This document shows positions 1-8,796 of a DNA stretch of 64,000 bases, piece after piece. This DNA is from Clostridia bacterium. GTDB lineage: Bacteria > Bacillota > Clostridia > Oscillospirales > CAG-382. Position numbers and translations under genes: made by a program. The notes beneath the pieces were generated by a model, which was given only the letters and a program-made list of their open reading frames with translations, made no database searches and was not told the DNA's origin. The stretch is from the NCBI GenBank assembly GCA_017516825.1, contig JAFXBC010000068.1:1-64000 (forward strand), written 5' to 3'. Positions within the stretch are counted from its first letter, which is position 1; each line of letters opens with the position of its first letter.

Positions 1-370
1 AGAGGAAACAGCAATAGAAGCCGTCGCAAAGATATATGGCGTTGGTGGTGACCACGAAATAGGTGGCGGGATAATCTCCGTAGATCATGCCGCTGTTGAG
101 GATGTAGAAAAACAAAATGATATGGATGACGGCGTCCAATATCACAAGCGCCGGGAAGAATTGCTGAAAAATATAATATTTACGCAAACCCAGCAAGGCG
201 AAAAAGCTCAAGAGACAGGTGATCAGAAGGATGAAAAAGACTTTTAAGGTACCGCCCACCTTTGAGTTTGTGGACAAGAGCTCCATTCCCAGAACCTTTT
301 CTCCTTTTGCGCCTTTTGCTTCGATGAATTGCTTCAGCTCGGTTTCAAGCTTTGAGAGTTGTTCTTCCAT
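1..370 (-). CDS. Membrane protein of unknown function, C-terminus cut by the window edge
   Basis: An open frame runs from an ATG at 370 to the window edge, so only the first ~123 residues are visible. The first ~45 residues are hydrophilic and look helical (it begins MEEQLSKLETELKQF); two or three hydrophobic segments follow (around residues 47-66, 78-96 and from about 108), which suggests a multi-pass inner-membrane protein with a cytoplasmic N-terminal helix. I do not recognise the family. It sits behind a near-perfect promoter at 408-436 that diverges from the promoter of the zinc-ribbon genes. Start and strand are well supported; function is unknown. Confidence 0.7.
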   Translation of the reverse strand, partial: MEEQLSKLETELKQFIEAKGAKGEKVLGMELLSTNSKVGGTLKVFFILLITCLLSFFALLGLRKYYIFQQFFPALVILDAVIHIILFFYILNSGMIYGDYPATYFVVTTNAIYLCDGFYCCFL

Positions 371-407
371 AAAATATATCCACGCCTTTTTAGAAGTATT
401 TGGTCAC

Positions 408-436
408 ATTATAGCAAACCTTTTTGTGTTTGTCAA
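408..436 (-). promoter_or_regulatory. Sigma-A type promoter for the gene starting at 370
   Basis: Read on the minus strand, TTGACA (436-431), a 17-base spacer and TATAAT (413-408) match the vegetative consensus at all twelve positions. The -10 box lies 38 bases ahead of the start codon at 370. It is back to back with the plus-strand promoter at 468-497. Confidence 0.85.
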
Positions 437-467
437 TAGATTGTCGGCAGAAAATGGCAAATAGAGC

Positions 468-497
468 TTGACAAAAGGTCATGTGATATGATATAAT
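468..497 (+). promoter_or_regulatory. Sigma-A type promoter for the triplicated zinc-ribbon genes
   Basis: TTGACA (468-473), an 18-base spacer and TATAAT (492-497) match the vegetative consensus fully. Transcription would begin near 504, about 30 bases before the TTG start at 535, with the ribosome site AGGAGGG in between. Confidence 0.85.
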
Positions 498-534
498 TTC
501 ATTGTAAAAACTTTGGGAAAAGGAGGGAGATATT

Positions 535-1119
535 TTGTCCAAGCTTTGTAAGGCCTGCGGGCTGAAGCATAGGAACAGTGCGTTGAAATGTGCAAGCTGT
601 AAAACGCCGTTTAACGACCAAAAGCAACGTGCAAAAAAGAGAAGGCTGATCATTCTCACGTTCGCGGTGGCGGTATTGATCACTACGGCCGTCTTTGCGA
701 TCCTGCACTATTCCGGGCCAAAGGGCGTGACGCGGCGGGTAATGGATGCTTACCGGGAAAACGATCCCGAATCACTCGTGGATACCCTTCCCCCGTTCTA
801 CGTCAACGCGGATGGATCCAACAGAGAGAAGATGATCCAACAGTACGCCCCCTTCGTCAAGCGGCTCTCTAATTACATTTTTTCCTATTACCTTGACGAA
901 CCCCTGGTTCCTTCGGAACGGCAGAGAGAGGAGCTGATGAAGCAGATCCGCTATTTTGCGGGGGCGGATTTCAAGGAAAGTGATATTGAGGATATCCGTT
1001 TCGTCTGGGTTCATTTCACCGGAGACGTATTGTATATCTGGCCTAAATATACCGAACGATTTATCGTCATTAAGTACGAAGGAGATTGGTACTGGTGGCC
1101 GGATTCATCCGATTCGTAA
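535..1119 (+). CDS. Zinc-ribbon single-pass membrane protein, paralogue 1 of 3
   Basis: 194 residues. The start is TTG at 535 behind the ribosome site AGGAGGG. The N-terminus has two Cys pairs (C5/C8 and C19/C22, pattern CxxC-x10-CxxC) typical of a small zinc ribbon. A basic stretch and one membrane segment (about 38-57) follow, then a ~135-residue acidic outer domain that ends in the aromatic motif YEGDWYWWP. Zinc ribbon inside and globular domain outside is a common Clostridia arrangement; the outer domain is not one I can name. It is the most divergent of three tandem paralogues and the first gene after the 468-497 promoter. Confidence 0.8.
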   Translation: MSKLCKACGLKHRNSALKCASCKTPFNDQKQRAKKRRLIILTFAVAVLITTAVFAILHYSGPKGVTRRVMDAYRENDPESLVDTLPPFYVNADGSNREKMIQQYAPFVKRLSNYIFSYYLDEPLVPSERQREELMKQIRYFAGADFKESDIEDIRFVWVHFTGDVLYIWPKYTERFIVIKYEGDWYWWPDSSDS

Positions 1120-1143
1120 TAAAAAGCAAAATTGGAGGTTATC

Positions 1144-1719
1144 ATGGCAAAGATCTGTTCAAGCTGCGGCTTAAAGCATAAGGACCGCGCTACGAGGTGT
1201 GCAAGATGTAACGCTCCTCTGGCAGAGATCCCTGTTTTCAAAAGAACGAATTCATACGTGATCCTCGCAGTAATTCTTTTGGTATTGGGCGGCGTGTCGA
1301 CTATCTTTATCTTGAGATTTATCGGCCCCGACGGTACGGCTCGGAGAATTATGCAATGCTATCGCAACAACGACCCGGAAGGTATCGCGGACTTTTTCCC
1401 GGAGTTCGTTTTGGAAGACGGCTGGGTCACCAGAGAGGATCTCGCTGATGCCATCTCCGAAGATGTGGAAAATCTTTCCTATCACATAGTCTATTTCAGT
1501 TTGTCGGATACGACGCCCCCTTCCGATAAAGAAATAAAAAAGATCAAAAAGCAATTAAAAGGCTTCCCGAGCTTTGACGAGGACCTCCTCGAGGAGATCA
1601 CATACGTCACCGTTAAATGTAAACTGGATCATTACTACGGCTTCAATTCGTCCAATACCCACTTCCTTTTGATCAAGTACGACGGAAGCTGGTATTGGTG
1701 GCCGTTCGAAACAAAATAA
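1144..1719 (+). CDS. Zinc-ribbon single-pass membrane protein, paralogue 2 of 3
   Basis: 191 residues. I chose the ATG at 1144, 8 bases or less behind a GGAGG site at 1134-1138, rather than the in-frame TTG at 1132, which overlaps that site. The plan is the same as in its neighbours: MAKICSSCGLKH zinc ribbon with CxxC-x10-CxxC, one hydrophobic segment (about residues 38-58), the motif GPDGTARRIM just outside the membrane, and an acidic outer domain ending YDGSWYWWPF. It is closer to the third copy than to the first. Only 24 bases separate it from the first copy, so the two are probably co-transcribed. Function unknown. Confidence 0.8.
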   Translation: MAKICSSCGLKHKDRATRCARCNAPLAEIPVFKRTNSYVILAVILLVLGGVSTIFILRFIGPDGTARRIMQCYRNNDPEGIADFFPEFVLEDGWVTREDLADAISEDVENLSYHIVYFSLSDTTPPSDKEIKKIKKQLKGFPSFDEDLLEEITYVTVKCKLDHYYGFNSSNTHFLLIKYDGSWYWWPFETK

Positions 1720-1799
1720 CGTTCAAAAAAGCCCGGATTTAAGCGCTACAGAGAATCCGGCAAATGAAAATACAAAGCAACATAATAAAGGAGGTTATC

Positions 1800-2378
1800 A
1801 TGGCAAAGATCTGTTCAAACTGCGGCTTAAAGCATAAGGACAGCGCTACGAAATGCGCCGGCTGTAACGCGCCTCTGGAGGAGCTTCCGGTTCACAAGAA
1901 AAAGAAAGTATACGTGATCCTGGCGGCTATCCTTTTGGTATTGATCGGTGTGTCCACGTTCTTTATCATGAGGTATACCGGCCCGGACGGTACGGTTCGG
2001 AGAATTATGCGCTGCTATTCCAACAACGACCCCGAGGGTGTGGTGGACTTTTTCCCGGAATTTTTGTTCGAAGCAGACTGGGTCACCAGAGAAATGCTTG
2101 TTGACCAGCTCTCCGGGAACGTAAAAGAAATCTCTAACTATATGTTCTCTTATTATTTGGAGGATACAAAGACACCCTCCACCAGCGAGATGAACGAGAT
2201 CATGACTCAATTAAACAGCTTCCCGGATTTTGACGAAGATCAGCTTGACGACGTCAAATATATCACTGTCAACTTCAAGGGAAACGCTACTTACTTATGG
2301 ACTGCCAACGATACGCGATTCGTTATGATCAAGTACGACGGAAGCTGGTACTGGTGGCCGTTTGATACCATTTTTTAA
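1800..2378 (+). CDS. Zinc-ribbon single-pass membrane protein, paralogue 3 of 3
   Basis: 192 residues. The ATG at 1800 follows AAGGAGGTTATC, the same leader as copy 2, so I prefer it to the upstream ATG at 1764. It has the N-terminal zinc ribbon (MAKICSNCGLKH), a membrane segment at about 38-58, the GPDGTVRRIM motif and an outer domain ending YDGSWYWWPF. The 80-base gap to copy 2 holds no obvious promoter. The gene ends just before the hairpin at 2391-2418, which closes the three-gene unit. Function unknown. Confidence 0.8.
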   Translation: MAKICSNCGLKHKDSATKCAGCNAPLEELPVHKKKKVYVILAAILLVLIGVSTFFIMRYTGPDGTVRRIMRCYSNNDPEGVVDFFPEFLFEADWVTREMLVDQLSGNVKEISNYMFSYYLEDTKTPSTSEMNEIMTQLNSFPDFDEDQLDDVKYITVNFKGNATYLWTANDTRFVMIKYDGSWYWWPFDTIF

Positions 2379-2390
2379 TCATTTCCCAAC

Positions 2391-2418
2391 AAAAAACCAC
2401 CCGAAAGGGTGGTTTTTT
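2391..2418. terminator. Bidirectional rho-independent terminator
   Basis: AACCACCC-GAAA-GGGTGGTT is a perfect stem with a tetraloop, flanked by six A's on the left and six T's on the right. It can stop both the zinc-ribbon genes (plus) and groESL (minus), which converge here. Confidence 0.9.
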
Positions 2419-2434
2419 AAGGTTACGGTTTGGA

Positions 2435-4078
<1,644 letters not shown>

Positions 4079-4091
4079 TTACCTCCAAAAA

Positions 4092-4388
<297 letters not shown>

Positions 4389-4509
4389 TCATAGGTATGA
4401 AAAAGATAAATGACTTCTTTGACAAAATAAGGAAACTTACTTTGCACGGTATATTGTATCCAACCTTCGTGAACAAGGAAAGAGTTAATTGTGAACAAAT
4501 TGTAAACTG

Positions 4510-4536
4510 TTGGCACTCTCGGATGCCAAGTGCTAA
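4510..4536 (-). promoter_or_regulatory. CIRCE operator for HrcA upstream of groESL
   Basis: On the minus strand this is TTAGCACTT-N9-GAGTGCCAA, against the consensus TTAGCACTC-N9-GAGTGCTAA: one mismatch in each arm and the exact 9-base spacing. HrcA binds such sites and represses groE in Bacillota. A tentative promoter overlaps it on the minus strand (TTGGCA at 4529-4524, TACAAT at 4504-4499, 19-base spacer), so HrcA would cover the -35 box. hrcA itself is not in the window. Confidence 0.88.
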
Positions 4537-4587
4537 ATTTCGATTTTGGAATGTACAGGATTTCTCTGAAAATACAGGGTTCGGTGA

Positions 4588-4614
4588 TTGGCACTTGCGT
4601 TTTTCTTCTGCCAA
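4588..4614. promoter_or_regulatory. Degenerate CIRCE-like inverted repeat
   Basis: TTGGCACTT-N9-TTCTGCCAA has the CIRCE geometry (9-9-9) with pairing arms TTGGCA/TGCCAA, but its inner bases are degenerate. It lies 51 bases beyond the proper CIRCE element, at the end of the intergenic region. It could be an auxiliary HrcA site, a weak transcript-end hairpin for the methyltransferase gene (no T-run follows), or chance. Confidence 0.35.
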
Positions 4615-4621
4615 AACAGGC

Positions 4622-5740
4622 TTATTTGAAGAATTGGTAGAATCCGCAACGTATCATGCCGTTGTAGAGCTTACGCACCTTGTTGGCACGTCTGCCGAAG
4701 AACTGCTCGAACTTCTCGTCGGAGGAGATGATATAGAGCTGCCAGGAGGGAACTTCCTTTTGGAAGGCCTTGCCCATGGCGGTGGTCAGCTCTCTTGCCT
4801 GCTGAAGATCCAGCAGACGCTCACCGTAGGGCGGGTTGGTGACGATGGTGCCTCTGGCATCCGGTTCGGGAGAACGGAAATTACGCACGTCTGCAACGCG
4901 GAAGACGATGCGGTCCTCAACCCCTGCACGTCGGGCGTTTTCCTTGGCCATGGCGACGCACATGGGGTCGATATCGTAGGCGTAAATCTTGGATGCCCAA
5001 GGGCGGATCTCACTTGCAGCCTTGGAGCGTTCCTCCTTCCAAAGGGAGGCGGGAAGCATGGAGAACTGCTCTGCGGCGAAAGAACGTCTCAACCCGGGGG
5101 CAATATTGCCCGTCAGCAAAGCGGCCTCAATGGCGATGGTTCCCGATCCGCAGAGGGGATCCACCAGCAGAACGTTTTCACGAGGGCGGGACATCTTTAC
5201 CATGCCTGCGGCCAGGGTCTCCCGCAAGGGTGCGGCGTTGGAAACGGGACGGTAGCCGCGCTTGTGGAGGGTGGTTCCCGAGGTATCGATCATCAGATGC
5301 ACCTCGTCCTTCAGGATGAAGAACTCGATCTGGTACAAGGGGCCGCTTTCGGGAAGGCGGGCGACGCGGTAGACGGAGGCAAGCCTGTCCACCACTGCTT
5401 TTTTGGTGATCTTCTGGCAATCCGGGATGGAATACAAGGCGGAACGGACGGAATGGCCTTTTACGGGGAAGGCTCCTTCCCTGCCCACGTAATCCTCCCA
5501 GGGGATGGCTTTGGTGCCTTGGTAAAGCTCTTCAAAGGTGGTGGCACGGAAGCGGGACAGCAGGATCATCACCCGTTCTGCGTAACGCAAACGGATGTTG
5601 CACACGGCAATGGCGGATTCGGGTGCAGAGAAGATCACTCTGCCGTCGATGGTCTCCACCCGCTGATATCCCAGGGCGTCGATCTCCTCGCCCAGAACCT
5701 TTTCCAGACCGAAAAGGCAGGTTGCTACAAGTTGGATCAT
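4622..5740 (-). CDS. ypsC: THUMP-domain RNA (guanine-N2) methyltransferase, RlmL/YpsC family
   Basis: 372 residues. I start it at the ATG at 5740 (MIQLVATCLFGLE), behind AAAGGAAAT; the longer frame to 5779 overlaps the end of fumA and adds unlike residues. Residues ~1-155 fit a ferredoxin-like plus THUMP RNA-binding part. The rest is a SAM-dependent Rossmann domain with the SAM loop DPLCGSGTIAIEA and the catalytic NPPY motif in IVTNPPYGERL. The family (COG0116) makes N2-methylguanosine in 23S rRNA or tRNA; which base is modified cannot be told from sequence. It is 19 bases after fumA. Confidence 0.92.
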   Translation of the reverse strand: MIQLVATCLFGLEKVLGEEIDALGYQRVETIDGRVIFSAPESAIAVCNIRLRYAERVMILLSRFRATTFEELYQGTKAIPWEDYVGREGAFPVKGHSVRSALYSIPDCQKITKKAVVDRLASVYRVARLPESGPLYQIEFFILKDEVHLMIDTSGTTLHKRGYRPVSNAAPLRETLAAGMVKMSRPRENVLLVDPLCGSGTIAIEAALLTGNIAPGLRRSFAAEQFSMLPASLWKEERSKAASEIRPWASKIYAYDIDPMCVAMAKENARRAGVEDRIVFRVADVRNFRSPEPDARGTIVTNPPYGERLLDLQQARELTTAMGKAFQKEVPSWQLYIISSDEKFEQFFGRRANKVRKLYNGMIRCGFYQFFK

Positions 5741-5759
5741 AAGTATATTTCCTTTTGGT

Positions 5760-6593
5760 TTACAAAGTTGCGGTTGCATGGCGGGTGGCGTGGCAGGAAA
5801 TATTCACTGCCACGGGGAGGCCGGCAATATGGGTTGCATAGGTTTCGATGGCAACGCCCAAAGCGGTGACGCCTGCGCCAAGGCCCTGGACACCCACGCC
5901 GCTCCGGTTGACGGATGCAAGGATCTGCTCCTCTAAGTCGCCGTGGACGGGATGATGCTCCTCCAAAGAACGCAAAAGGGCTTTTTTGGAAAGATAGGCG
6001 GCGTGGTCAAAGGTACCGCCGATGCCCACGCCGATCACCAGAGGAGGGCAGGGATTGCCTCCTGCCTGCTTAACGGTCTCGGTGACGAAGGAGATGATCT
6101 CCTCCCGGGAGGCGGTGGGGTTGAACATTTTGATACGGCTCATGTTCTCGCTTCCAAATCCTTTGGGAAGGGCGTAGAGGCGGATGTTTTCACCGGGAAC
6201 GAGATCCGTATACAGCACGGCGGGGGTATTATCCCCGGAATTCACCCGCAACAGAGGGTCCGAAACCACGGATTTCCGAAGGAAGCCTTGATCGTAGGCC
6301 AGACGAACGCCTTCGTTCACCGCATCGCGGAGCAATCCGCCTGTGATATGTACCTCTTGGCCCACCTCGGCGAATACCACGGCCATCCCCGTATCCTGGC
6401 AGATGGGGACTCCCCCTTCCGCGGCCTTGGCATTTTCGCAAAGGATGCCAAGCATGGTGGCGGCAGGCTCTTGGTTCTCCTGCTCCTTATGGCAGGCAAG
6501 ACAACGGTATATATCCTCAGGGAGGTGATAGTTTGCTCGGATAAACAATTCTTTTACAGCCTCGGTGATCGCAGAGGCTTCTATACTTCTCAT
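5760..6593 (-). CDS. fumA: Class I fumarate hydratase, alpha subunit (N-terminal half)
   Basis: 277 residues. It starts at MRSIEASAIT (ATG at 6593, behind AAAGGAT). The family interconverts fumarate and malate with a [4Fe-4S] cluster as Lewis acid. Three candidate cluster cysteines are visible, in PICQDTG, NPCPP and VNISCHA near the C-terminus, and GVGIGGTFD is a strong family motif. In Clostridia the enzyme is usually two adjacent genes, alpha and beta; no beta subunit follows here or occurs elsewhere in the window. The related L-tartrate dehydratase alpha subunit (TtdA) cannot be excluded. A terminator hairpin sits in its leader. Confidence 0.93.
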   Translation of the reverse strand: MRSIEASAITEAVKELFIRANYHLPEDIYRCLACHKEQENQEPAATMLGILCENAKAAEGGVPICQDTGMAVVFAEVGQEVHITGGLLRDAVNEGVRLAYDQGFLRKSVVSDPLLRVNSGDNTPAVLYTDLVPGENIRLYALPKGFGSENMSRIKMFNPTASREEIISFVTETVKQAGGNPCPPLVIGVGIGGTFDHAAYLSKKALLRSLEEHHPVHGDLEEQILASVNRSGVGVQGLGAGVTALGVAIETYATHIAGLPVAVNISCHATRHATATL

Positions 6594-6621
6594 GGATGGG
6601 TATCCTTTCTTTGGCGGCTTG

Positions 6622-6643
6622 AAAAAAACGGGTGTCACCCGTT
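6622..6643 (-). terminator. Rho-independent terminator after yabR
   Basis: On the minus strand AACGGGT-GAC-ACCCGTT is followed by a run of T's. It lies between the S1-domain gene and fumA, only 29 bases ahead of the fumA start codon, so fumA is reached either by read-through or from a promoter inside the upstream gene. Confidence 0.8.
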
Positions 6644-6659
6644 CCTTTCCTATGCCGTT

Positions 6660-7019
6660 CTATTTTCTGCGGGAACGCAATCTGCGAAGCTCCCCCAGTT
6701 TTTCGTCGCTGACAGTCTTAAAGCGGTCCATCATCTCCTCAAACCCAACGGGGCGGGGAGGCGCTTTGAACAAGGCGGGCTGTGCCTCCTTGACACCTAT
6801 CAACGTCAGCGAAATTCTGCCTTTTTCATCTACGGAAAGAATCCGGGGTTCCACCTCTTGACCGACGGACAGAAACTCCTGCACGTCGGAAACGTAAACG
6901 TCCGAGACCTGGGAGATATGGATCAGACCGCTGTTGCCATCCTCCAGTCTGACAAAAGCACCGAACTTGGTGATCCCGGTGACCTTGCCTTTACACGTCC
7001 TGCCTGCTTCCGCCTGCAT
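6660..7019 (-). CDS. yabR: S1-domain RNA-binding protein, YabR/CvfD family
   Basis: 119 residues. Residues ~6-75 are one S1 OB-fold domain: GKVTGITKFGAFVRLEDG, then GLIHISQVSD and a closing DEKGRISLTL. A basic tail (LRRLRSRRK) follows. Small stand-alone S1 proteins of this type bind RNA or ribosomes and act as post-transcriptional regulators in Bacillota. The start has an AAGGGGG site. Its place right after divIC matches the Bacillus subtilis order yabQ-divIC-yabR. It ends the sporulation/division cluster at the terminator 6622-6643. Confidence 0.9.
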   Translation of the reverse strand: MQAEAGRTCKGKVTGITKFGAFVRLEDGNSGLIHISQVSDVYVSDVQEFLSVGQEVEPRILSVDEKGRISLTLIGVKEAQPALFKAPPRPVGFEEMMDRFKTVSDEKLGELRRLRSRRK

Positions 7020-7050
7020 GGACTGCCCCCTTCCCTTTCCGGGTATGATC

Positions 7051-7332
7051 TTATTCGGCGATATCGTTGTAGAAAAGGATCTCGTTGGGATAACGATAAT
7101 TCAGCTTTTCTCTGGCATAACGCTCGATATACGCCGCGTTGGTTTCTTCGGATAAACGATATTTGGTCTCCTCAATATCATCCTGCAGATCGGCGATATC
7201 GCTTTCCAGCTGTGCACGTTCTCTGCGGAGGGTATTGAGACTCAACTGCATATTGATCACGGAAATAAACAGGACCACCAGGATCCCGCCCAGGGCGAAT
7301 TTAACCGCCAGACTGGTTCTTTGACGCTTCAT
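7051..7332 (-). CDS. divIC: Septum formation initiator DivIC/FtsB family
   Basis: 93 residues. The start is ATG at 7332 (MKRQRTSLAV) behind AAAGGAG. One membrane segment (about 10-30) is followed by a coiled coil (about 31-65, LRRERAQLESDIADLQ) and the family signature YAREKLNYRYPNEILF. DivIC links early and late divisome proteins (FtsL, DivIB) at the septum. It overlaps the end of yabQ by 32 bases, so the two are co-translated from one message. Confidence 0.93.
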   Translation of the reverse strand: MKRQRTSLAVKFALGGILVVLFISVINMQLSLNTLRRERAQLESDIADLQDDIEETKYRLSEETNAAYIERYAREKLNYRYPNEILFYNDIAE

Positions 7333-7762
7333 CTTCCGTTCTCCTTTTGAAATAACTTCTTGCTCCAAGCCCGTGTCGGGCGCGGAAAGACATGACGTAG
7401 GTACGCACGACTGTACGCACAAACCCTTTTATATACCGAACAGGCGGATACAACCGACGGGAAATCCCCATACAGATCCGACGGAACAGCCTGCCCAAGG
7501 TAAAATACCAAATGACGAACCCCAAAATTACTCCGGGAAAGGCGAAGAAACGCATCCGCCCGAAGGAAAGATTGAAAAATAACAGCATCATCCCCACCGA
7601 GCAGATGCAGGCAAAGAGGAGATCCTCGATGCAGATCAGCCAGGCTGCTTTTGGATGAAAGCGATGGGAGATCCGAAAAAACTCGTACACAAACCCCAGA
7701 AACGCCCCCAGGATCAAAGACCACAAGGCCAACAGGCTGTGAAGCAGGTAGTTGGTGCTCAT
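7301..7762 (-). CDS. yabQ: Spore cortex biosynthesis membrane protein YabQ
   Basis: 153 residues. The N-terminal ~95 residues hold about three to four membrane segments (ALWSLILGAFLGFVYEFFR, LICIEDLLFACICSVGMM, FPGVILGFVIWYFTLG), followed by a basic tail, as in YabQ. In Bacillus subtilis YabQ sits in the outer forespore membrane and is needed for spore cortex. It overlaps yabP by four bases (ATGA) and divIC by 32. Its presence supports a spore-forming host. Confidence 0.88.
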   Translation of the reverse strand: MSTNYLLHSLLALWSLILGAFLGFVYEFFRISHRFHPKAAWLICIEDLLFACICSVGMMLLFFNLSFGRMRFFAFPGVILGFVIWYFTLGRLFRRICMGISRRLYPPVRYIKGFVRTVVRTYVMSFRARHGLGARSYFKRRTEDEASKNQSGG

Positions 7763-8031
7763 GCGCCGAAGAATCTGCCGATCCCTTTCTTGCGGGGCTT
7801 GGCATCATCCAGGTAGACGATGGTTTCCACACAGCCGCAGATGGTGACCTCGCCGTTTTCCAGGGATAGACTGCTGACGGATAGGTCGCTTCCTCCAACG
7901 CTTAAAAGCAGATCCCCCAGGGACATGGTCACGTTGGTTTCGTCGAAGCTTAAGACCTCGTTTACCGCGGTGACCTTCATCACGCGGCGGTCGGCCAGGG
8001 ATAGGCTGTGGGTGGGTGTTTGTGTATTCAT
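7759..8031 (-). CDS. yabP: Sporulation protein YabP
   Basis: 90 residues, counted from the ATG at 8031; the TTG two codons earlier lies too close to the ribosome site (AGAAAGG, 9 bases from the ATG). The pattern HSLSLADRRVMKVTAVNEVLSFDE is typical of the YabP/YqfC family; these are small mostly beta proteins needed in sporulation of Bacillus and conserved in spore-forming Clostridia. It lies between rqcP and yabQ as in Bacillus. Confidence 0.9.
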   Translation of the reverse strand: MNTQTPTHSLSLADRRVMKVTAVNEVLSFDETNVTMSLGDLLLSVGGSDLSVSSLSLENGEVTICGCVETIVYLDDAKPRKKGIGRFFGA

Positions 8032-8098
8032 AGGCAAAAACCTTTCTCACTTTTTTGAAATGATCCTACGGTTTCAGCTTATGAAGGAAGTATTGAAT

Positions 8099-8341
8099 TT
8101 ATGACAGGATCTCGTACATCTCGGAAGCCTCTGCCTTGGCCACGTGGTCGCTGACGGACAAGACCTTCAGACGTGTGGTACGGTTTCCGAAGGTGATCTC
8201 CAGAATATCCCCTACCTTCACGTCGTAAGAAGCCTTGGCGCGGCGGCCGTTGGCAAGGACGAGAGACTCGTCGCAGGCCTCGTTGGCCACGGTACGGCGT
8301 TTGATGATGCGGGAAACTTTCAAAAACTTATCTAATCGCAT
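8099..8341 (-). CDS. rqcP: S4-domain RNA-binding protein RqcP (YabO)
   Basis: 80 residues, essentially one S4 RNA-binding domain (MRLDKFLKVSRIIKRRTVA, then VKVGDILEITFG). RqcP works with RqcH in ribosome quality control, helping to add poly-alanine tails to stalled chains on 50S subunits. It occupies the yabO position ahead of yabP. Its ribosome site is weak (GAGAG), and the hup terminator ends only two bases before its start codon region, so its expression probably depends on read-through from hup. Confidence 0.9.
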   Translation of the reverse strand: MRLDKFLKVSRIIKRRTVANEACDESLVLANGRRAKASYDVKVGDILEITFGNRTTRLKVLSVSDHVAKAEASEMYEILS

Positions 8342-8342
8342 A

Positions 8343-8386
8343 CTCTCAAAAAATATATATTACCGGGTGAACGAATCACCCGGTAA
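8343..8386 (-). terminator. Terminator/attenuator between hup and rqcP
   Basis: On the minus strand TTACCGGGTGA-TTCGT-TCACCCGGTAA forms an 11-bp stem (8386-8360) followed by ATATATATTTTTT. It lies 18 bases after the hup stop and runs up to the rqcP start, so it probably sets a high hup to low rqcP ratio. Confidence 0.85.
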
Positions 8387-8404
8387 TACATGGTTCAAAC
8401 GGAA

Positions 8405-8683
8405 TCAGTCGTTTGCAACTGCGTCCTTCAGACATTTGCCGGGTACGAAGGAAGGAAGCTTGGTTGCCTTGATGGTGATGGACTGGTTGGTTCTGGGGTT
8501 ACGGCCGCTACGCTCTGCGCGCTCCTTAACCTTGAAGGTACCAAAGCCTGCTACCTGAACCTTACCGCCGGTAGCCAGTTCATCCTCGATTGCGCCGAAT
8601 ACAGCGTTAACGGCTGCTTCTGCATCTTTCTTCTTGAGGCCGGTGTTGGATGCAACGATTTCGATCAAAGTGGTTTTCGTCAT
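8405..8683 (-). CDS. hup: Histone-like DNA-binding protein HU
   Basis: 92 residues, the usual HU length. The N-terminal helices (MTKTTLIEIVASNTGLKKKDAEAAV in sense) are followed by the DNA-binding arm with GFGTFKVKERAERSGRNPRT. HU bends DNA and compacts the nucleoid as a dimer. It has its own promoter (8725-8753), a strong AAAAGGAG site and its own terminator, as expected for an abundant protein. In Bacillus subtilis hup is elsewhere; here it is inserted between mazG and rqcP. Confidence 0.98.
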   Translation of the reverse strand: MTKTTLIEIVASNTGLKKKDAEAAVNAVFGAIEDELATGGKVQVAGFGTFKVKERAERSGRNPRTNQSITIKATKLPSFVPGKCLKDAVAND

Positions 8684-8724
8684 GATTGATTACTCCTTTT
8701 ATGATAATCATAAGTCTTGAGTGT

Positions 8725-8753
8725 ATTATATCACATCATTCTGCATTTTGCAA
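8725..8753 (-). promoter_or_regulatory. Promoter of hup
   Basis: On the minus strand TTGCAA (8753-8748), a 17-base spacer and TATAAT (8730-8725) form a good vegetative promoter, 42 bases ahead of the HU start codon. Confidence 0.8.
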
Positions 8754-8796
8754 GAGGATTTTGGATTATTTCCACAAAAATCTGGATTATTTGTCA

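Noticed and set aside
4453..4458. TACAAT (minus strand) as the -10 box of groESL
   Set aside because: No -35 box lies at a usable distance; the candidate overlapping CIRCE is better placed, though its 19-base spacer is long.
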